Positions 60,801 through 64,000 of a DNA stretch of 64,000 bases are shown here, one piece after another. Location of the stretch: assembly GCA_017470525.1 (NCBI GenBank), contig JAFUYM010000036.1:1-64000 (forward strand). Reading direction: 5' to 3'. The first letter of the stretch is position 1; each line of letters starts with the position of its first letter. Origin of the DNA: Bacteroidaceae bacterium (GTDB lineage Bacteria > Bacteroidota > Bacteroidia > Bacteroidales > Bacteroidaceae). A program made the translations under genes and the position numbers. Under the pieces are notes generated by a model. It saw nothing but the letters and a program-made list of their open reading frames with translations. It made no database searches and had not been told where the DNA came from.

Positions 60801-63368
60801 TTAGTTAAACCACTTCACATAGCAGAAATCCTGACGATGTGGCAGGTCTGCATTCTTAGGATACATGCGGTATGCCACCTTGAAACTGCCGGCAGTTGGG
60901 ATGACATGAGTACCCTCAAAGGTATAGAGGTTACCCTCACGCTTAGTCACCTCAAATGGGTCAACCTGGCTGATGTGCTCACGACCGTCTTCATCGCGGA
61001 AGATAGTGACGAGTTCAAAGCCTATGGCATCGTCGAGACCCTGCTCGTCAATGACATACTTAACCTTGTATTTCTTGCCAGAAAGCACATCGCCCTTCAT
61101 CATGTCCTCTTCTTTCTCGAAAGAAACCACCTTAATGCTGTCCCAACGAGAAGCCACGAGTTCCTTCCAGGCAGCGATGTCCTTTGCCTTCTTGTAGTTG
61201 TCGGCAAAGAGCATCTTGCGACGCTCTGCCAATGGACAATAGAACTTCGTGAAGTAATCGTCGAGTTGACGCTTCATCGTATAGTGAGGAGCAATCTGTG
61301 CAATCGAGTTCTTCACTGTCTGAATCCAACCCTCAGAATAGCCCTTTGAATTGCGAGCATAGTAGAGAGGCAGAATCTCATTCTCAAGGAGAGAATAGAT
61401 GGTGGCAGCATCCAACTGGTCTTGCTGCTCCTGATTCTGGAAGGTACGCTTCTCAGTAAGTGCCCAACCTGCGCCCTCACGATAGCCTTCGAGCCACCAA
61501 CCATCGAGCACTGAAAGGTTGACAACACCATTCATGAGCGCCTTCTCACCAGAAGTACCGGAAGCCTCCAATGGACGAGTTGGAGTATTCATCCAAATAT
61601 CCACACCTGTCACGAGGCGGCGAGCCAACTTCATGTCATAGTTCTCAAGGAAGATAATCTTACCCAAGAACTCAGGACGGCGGCTGATTTCGTAAATCTT
61701 CTTGATGAGACCCTGACCAGCACCATCAGCAGGGTGAGCCTTACCTGCAAAGAGGAACTGAACTGGATAGTTAGGATTGTTGACAATCTTAGCCAAACGG
61801 TCAAGGTCGCTAAAGAGCAGGTGAGCACGCTTGTAGGTGGCAAAACGACGGGCAAAACCGATGGTCAGCGCATTTGGATTGATTTTCTCCACGATGGAAA
61901 CAATACGCGAAGGGTCACCCTGATGCTTGAGCCAATCATCCTTGAATGCCTTCTTAATGTATTCAATGAGTTTTGCCTTCAATGCCAAACGTGTGTTCCA
62001 GATTTCCTGATCTGGCACATTATAGATAGCCTCCCAAATCTTCTCATTAGACTGGTCAGCGAGGAAAGCCTTGTCGAAGTTCTTGGCATAGAGGCTCTTC
62101 CACTCAGATGCTGTCCATGTTGGCATGTGAACACCATTCGTCACATAGCCCACATTGTGAAGTTCCTCTGGGAAGTAACCCTTCCAGATGCCATTGAACA
62201 TGTCCTTAGACACCTTGCCGTGCAACCAACTTACACCATTCACCCATGAAGATGTGTTGCAAGCAAAGGTGGACATACAGAAGCGTTCGCCCTTATCGTC
62301 AGGATTTACACGTCCCATACCGACGAACTCATCCCAACTGATGCCCAACTTCTCAGGGTACTGACCCATATACTTGCCAAAGAGTGCCTCGTCGAAATAG
62401 TCGTGGCCTGCTGGCACAGGAGTATGTACTGTATAGAGAGAAGAGGTACGAACCACTTCGAGTGCTTCATTGAAAGTGAGACCACCCTGCACATATTCAA
62501 CCAGACGCTGAACATTGGCAAGAGCCGCATGACCTTCATTGCAGTGGATGATGTCTTTCTTGATGCCCAACTTGTTGAGCAACAGCACACCACCGATACC
62601 CAAAAGAATCTCCTGCTTCAGACGATTCTCCCAGTCGCCACCATAAAGCGCATGGGTGATGCTACAGTCATACTCCGAGTTCATCTCGTTGTCGGTGTCA
62701 AGCAGATAGAGTTTCACACGACCTACATTCACACGCCATACAAGAGCGTGAACAGTATAGTTGTTGTAAGGAACATCAACCACCACCTGATTGCCATCAG
62801 CATCCAACTCACGTTCGATAGGCAATGTGGGGAACACCTGAGCCTCATAGTTAGCCACCTGCTGACCTTCCATTGAGAGGGTCTGAGTGAAATAGCCATA
62901 GCGATAGAGGAAACCAACGGCACAGAAATCAATGTTGGAGTCGGAAGCCTCCTTCACATAGTCACCAGCCAAGATGCCAAGACCACCAGAGTAAATCTTG
63001 AGCACGTGGCTAAGACCATACTCCATACAAAGATATGCCACCGAAGGGCGCTTCTTGTCGGGCTTCACGTCCATGTAAGCACGGAACTCCTTATAGATTT
63101 TGTTGATGCGGTCAACAATCTTCTTGTCTGATGCGACAGCCTCCAACTTCTCATAGTTCATGCGACCAAGGAAGAGCACGGGATTCTGCTGCACATCGTG
63201 CCAAAGCCGAGTGTCCATATCGTTGAAGATATGACCCACTTCGTTGTTCCATGTCCACCACATGTTGTGTGCAATCTCATTCAGCGGCTCAAGAGCAGCA
63301 GGAACAGACGACCTCACACTAATTTCGCGCCAATTGGGAACATTGGCGTTGCTTGCCTGAATTCTCAT
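60801..63368 (-). CDS. glgP: glycogen (alpha-glucan) phosphorylase
   Basis: Breaks alpha-1,4-glucan into glucose-1-phosphate using PLP. The 855-residue protein belongs to the GT35 branch with an N-terminal DUF3417-type domain (about 18-110). Conserved parts include [39 protein letters not shown] and the active-site [25 protein letters not shown] (about 590-615). It ends with a small beta-rich tail. The glycogen synthase gene lies just upstream (47 nt), so storage and use are co-encoded. Confidence 0.95.
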   Translation of the reverse strand: MRIQASNANVPNWREISVRSSVPAALEPLNEIAHNMWWTWNNEVGHIFNDMDTRLWHDVQQNPVLFLGRMNYEKLEAVASDKKIVDRINKIYKEFRAYMDVKPDKKRPSVAYLCMEYGLSHVLKIYSGGLGILAGDYVKEASDSNIDFCAVGFLYRYGYFTQTLSMEGQQVANYEAQVFPTLPIERELDADGNQVVVDVPYNNYTVHALVWRVNVGRVKLYLLDTDNEMNSEYDCSITHALYGGDWENRLKQEILLGIGGVLLLNKLGIKKDIIHCNEGHAALANVQRLVEYVQGGLTFNEALEVVRTSSLYTVHTPVPAGHDYFDEALFGKYMGQYPEKLGISWDEFVGMGRVNPDDKGERFCMSTFACNTSSWVNGVSWLHGKVSKDMFNGIWKGYFPEELHNVGYVTNGVHMPTWTASEWKSLYAKNFDKAFLADQSNEKIWEAIYNVPDQEIWNTRLALKAKLIEYIKKAFKDDWLKHQGDPSRIVSIVEKINPNALTIGFARRFATYKRAHLLFSDLDRLAKIVNNPNYPVQFLFAGKAHPADGAGQGLIKKIYEISRRPEFLGKIIFLENYDMKLARRLVTGVDIWMNTPTRPLEASGTSGEKALMNGVVNLSVLDGWWLEGYREGAGWALTEKRTFQNQEQQDQLDAATIYSLLENEILPLYYARNSKGYSEGWIQTVKNSIAQIAPHYTMKRQLDDYFTKFYCPLAERRKMLFADNYKKAKDIAAWKELVASRWDSIKVVSFEKEEDMMKGDVLSGKKYKVKYVIDEQGLDDAIGFELVTIFRDEDGREHISQVDPFEVTKREGNLYTFEGTHVIPTAGSFKVAYRMYPKNADLPHRQDFCYVKWFN

Positions 63369-63415
63369 AATAATATTGAATTTGGTTTGTTAATGTGTCT
63401 CTATTATTTATTATT

Positions 63416-64000
63416 TTATTGACAAAGACGCTCGTTGCGCTTTGCAAGAGCCTTGTCGTATGCTTCGTAGTAATACTGAATGAAGTGCTTCCAGAGTGCC
63501 TTTTCCGCCACCTTCTCTGCATTTTTTCGAGCAGCGGAAACCTGCTTCTTGTCCATCTGGGAGAACTTCAAGATGGTGTCGCGAATGGTATCACTCACCT
63601 CATCAAAGTTATAGTCAGAACGATGCACCGTCTTCACACCGTCTTCTATCTCGCTGTCACCACCCTTCAAACTGTTCGCCCAGAGTCCGAAACCAGCCAA
63701 GTCGGTCGTGATGCAAGGCACATGGAACGCCACCGATTCCGTTGGCGTATACCCCCAAGGCTCATAGTAAGAGGGGAAAATGGTTAAGTCGTTGCCAATC
63801 AGCAAATCGTAATAATGCTTGTTGAAGATGCCATCGTTACCGTCAAGATAGCAAGGCACAAAGATAACTTTCACCTTATCTTCCGGACGGTTATGCATGT
63901 CGAGCCAATTCATCTGCCCCAGCACCTTGTCACTATCCTGCTCATGCAGCACATGAGTAATGCGAGGGTCACCCACTGGGCCTTCCTGCTGTTTCTTGCT
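63416..64000 (-). CDS. glycogen synthase (GT3-type), C-terminal part, cut by window end
   Basis: The frame is open to the right edge, so only about the last 195 residues are seen; the GTG near 63976 is not a real start. The segments DPRITHVLHEQDSDKVLGQMNWLDM, FPSYYEPWGYTPTESVAF and ITTDLAGFGLWANSL fit the GT3/glycogen synthase C-terminal domain, with the Glu-containing EPWGYTPTES as the usual catalytic stretch. It precedes glgP by 47 nt, consistent with one transcript. Confidence 0.9.
   Translation of the reverse strand, partial: SKKQQEGPVGDPRITHVLHEQDSDKVLGQMNWLDMHNRPEDKVKVIFVPCYLDGNDGIFNKHYYDLLIGNDLTIFPSYYEPWGYTPTESVAFHVPCITTDLAGFGLWANSLKGGDSEIEDGVKTVHRSDYNFDEVSDTIRDTILKFSQMDKKQVSAARKNAEKVAEKALWKHFIQYYYEAYDKALAKRNERLCQ

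Overview
The window looks like a chromosomal segment of a Prevotella/Segatella-type member of the Bacteroidales. The signs are TAnnTTTG-type -7 promoter boxes upstream of many genes, a serine palmitoyltransferase for sphingolipids, a Na+-pumping methylmalonyl-CoA decarboxylase operon of the succinate-to-propionate route, a pyrophosphate-linked PPDK, GT3-type glycogen synthase, a BspA-like leucine-rich-repeat surface protein, and Bacteroidetes-restricted families (DUF4301, DUF5687, DUF6169, LruC-domain lipoproteins, LTD-OadG). No rRNA, tRNA, CRISPR array or complete insertion sequence was recognised.

Layout. 1-5.5 kb (+): an M56/BlaR1-like membrane peptidase without a clear start, an orphan lipoprotein, then an ECF sigma factor overlapping its putative anti-sigma factor and followed by a secreted protein. 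5.6-14 kb (-): two housekeeping blocks, lptD-ruvX-def-TPR, and uxaC followed directly by a TrmN6-HD fusion. 14.3-16.2 kb (+): an LruC/DUF4114 lipoprotein. 16.3-19.4 kb (-): a POT peptide transporter and an MFS transporter. 19.6-25.9 kb: a visibly GC-richer accessory stretch with a frameshifted secreted-protein gene, a small ORF plus DUF6169 pair, a six-copy 41-bp tandem repeat, a 1021-residue lipoprotein, a one-helix membrane protein and a lipoprotein carrying only an AraC tail. 25.9-34.8 kb: S9 peptidase, yidC, DUF1573, ppdK and a lipid kinase.

35-44.3 kb (+): serine palmitoyltransferase (divergent from the lipid kinase), serS, an NfnAB-like flavoprotein fusion, DUF4301, rsmG and a metallo-hydrolase. 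44.3-48.8 kb: an accessory stretch with a MITE-like element, a long structured leader RNA with competing helices, a surface-protein gene broken by two single-base frameshifts, and the relic of an XRE antitoxin gene. 48.8-53.7 kb (-): the complete mce-mmdA-OadG-BCCP-mmdB operon. 53.8-59.3 kb (-): ftsK, a LolA-like carrier, DUF5687 membrane protein and ABC ATPase. 59.4-64 kb (-): TPR protein, glycogen phosphorylase and the 3' part of glycogen synthase, cut by the window end.

The most unusual things seen are the leader RNA at 44.88-45.26 kb, whose basal helix shares bases with a downstream hairpin; the phase-locked 41-bp repeat; a hairpin with a duplicated right arm at 19.63-19.70 kb; and a family of ATTCGTT/ATTCGTG-rich imperfect palindromes in at least five intergenic regions.
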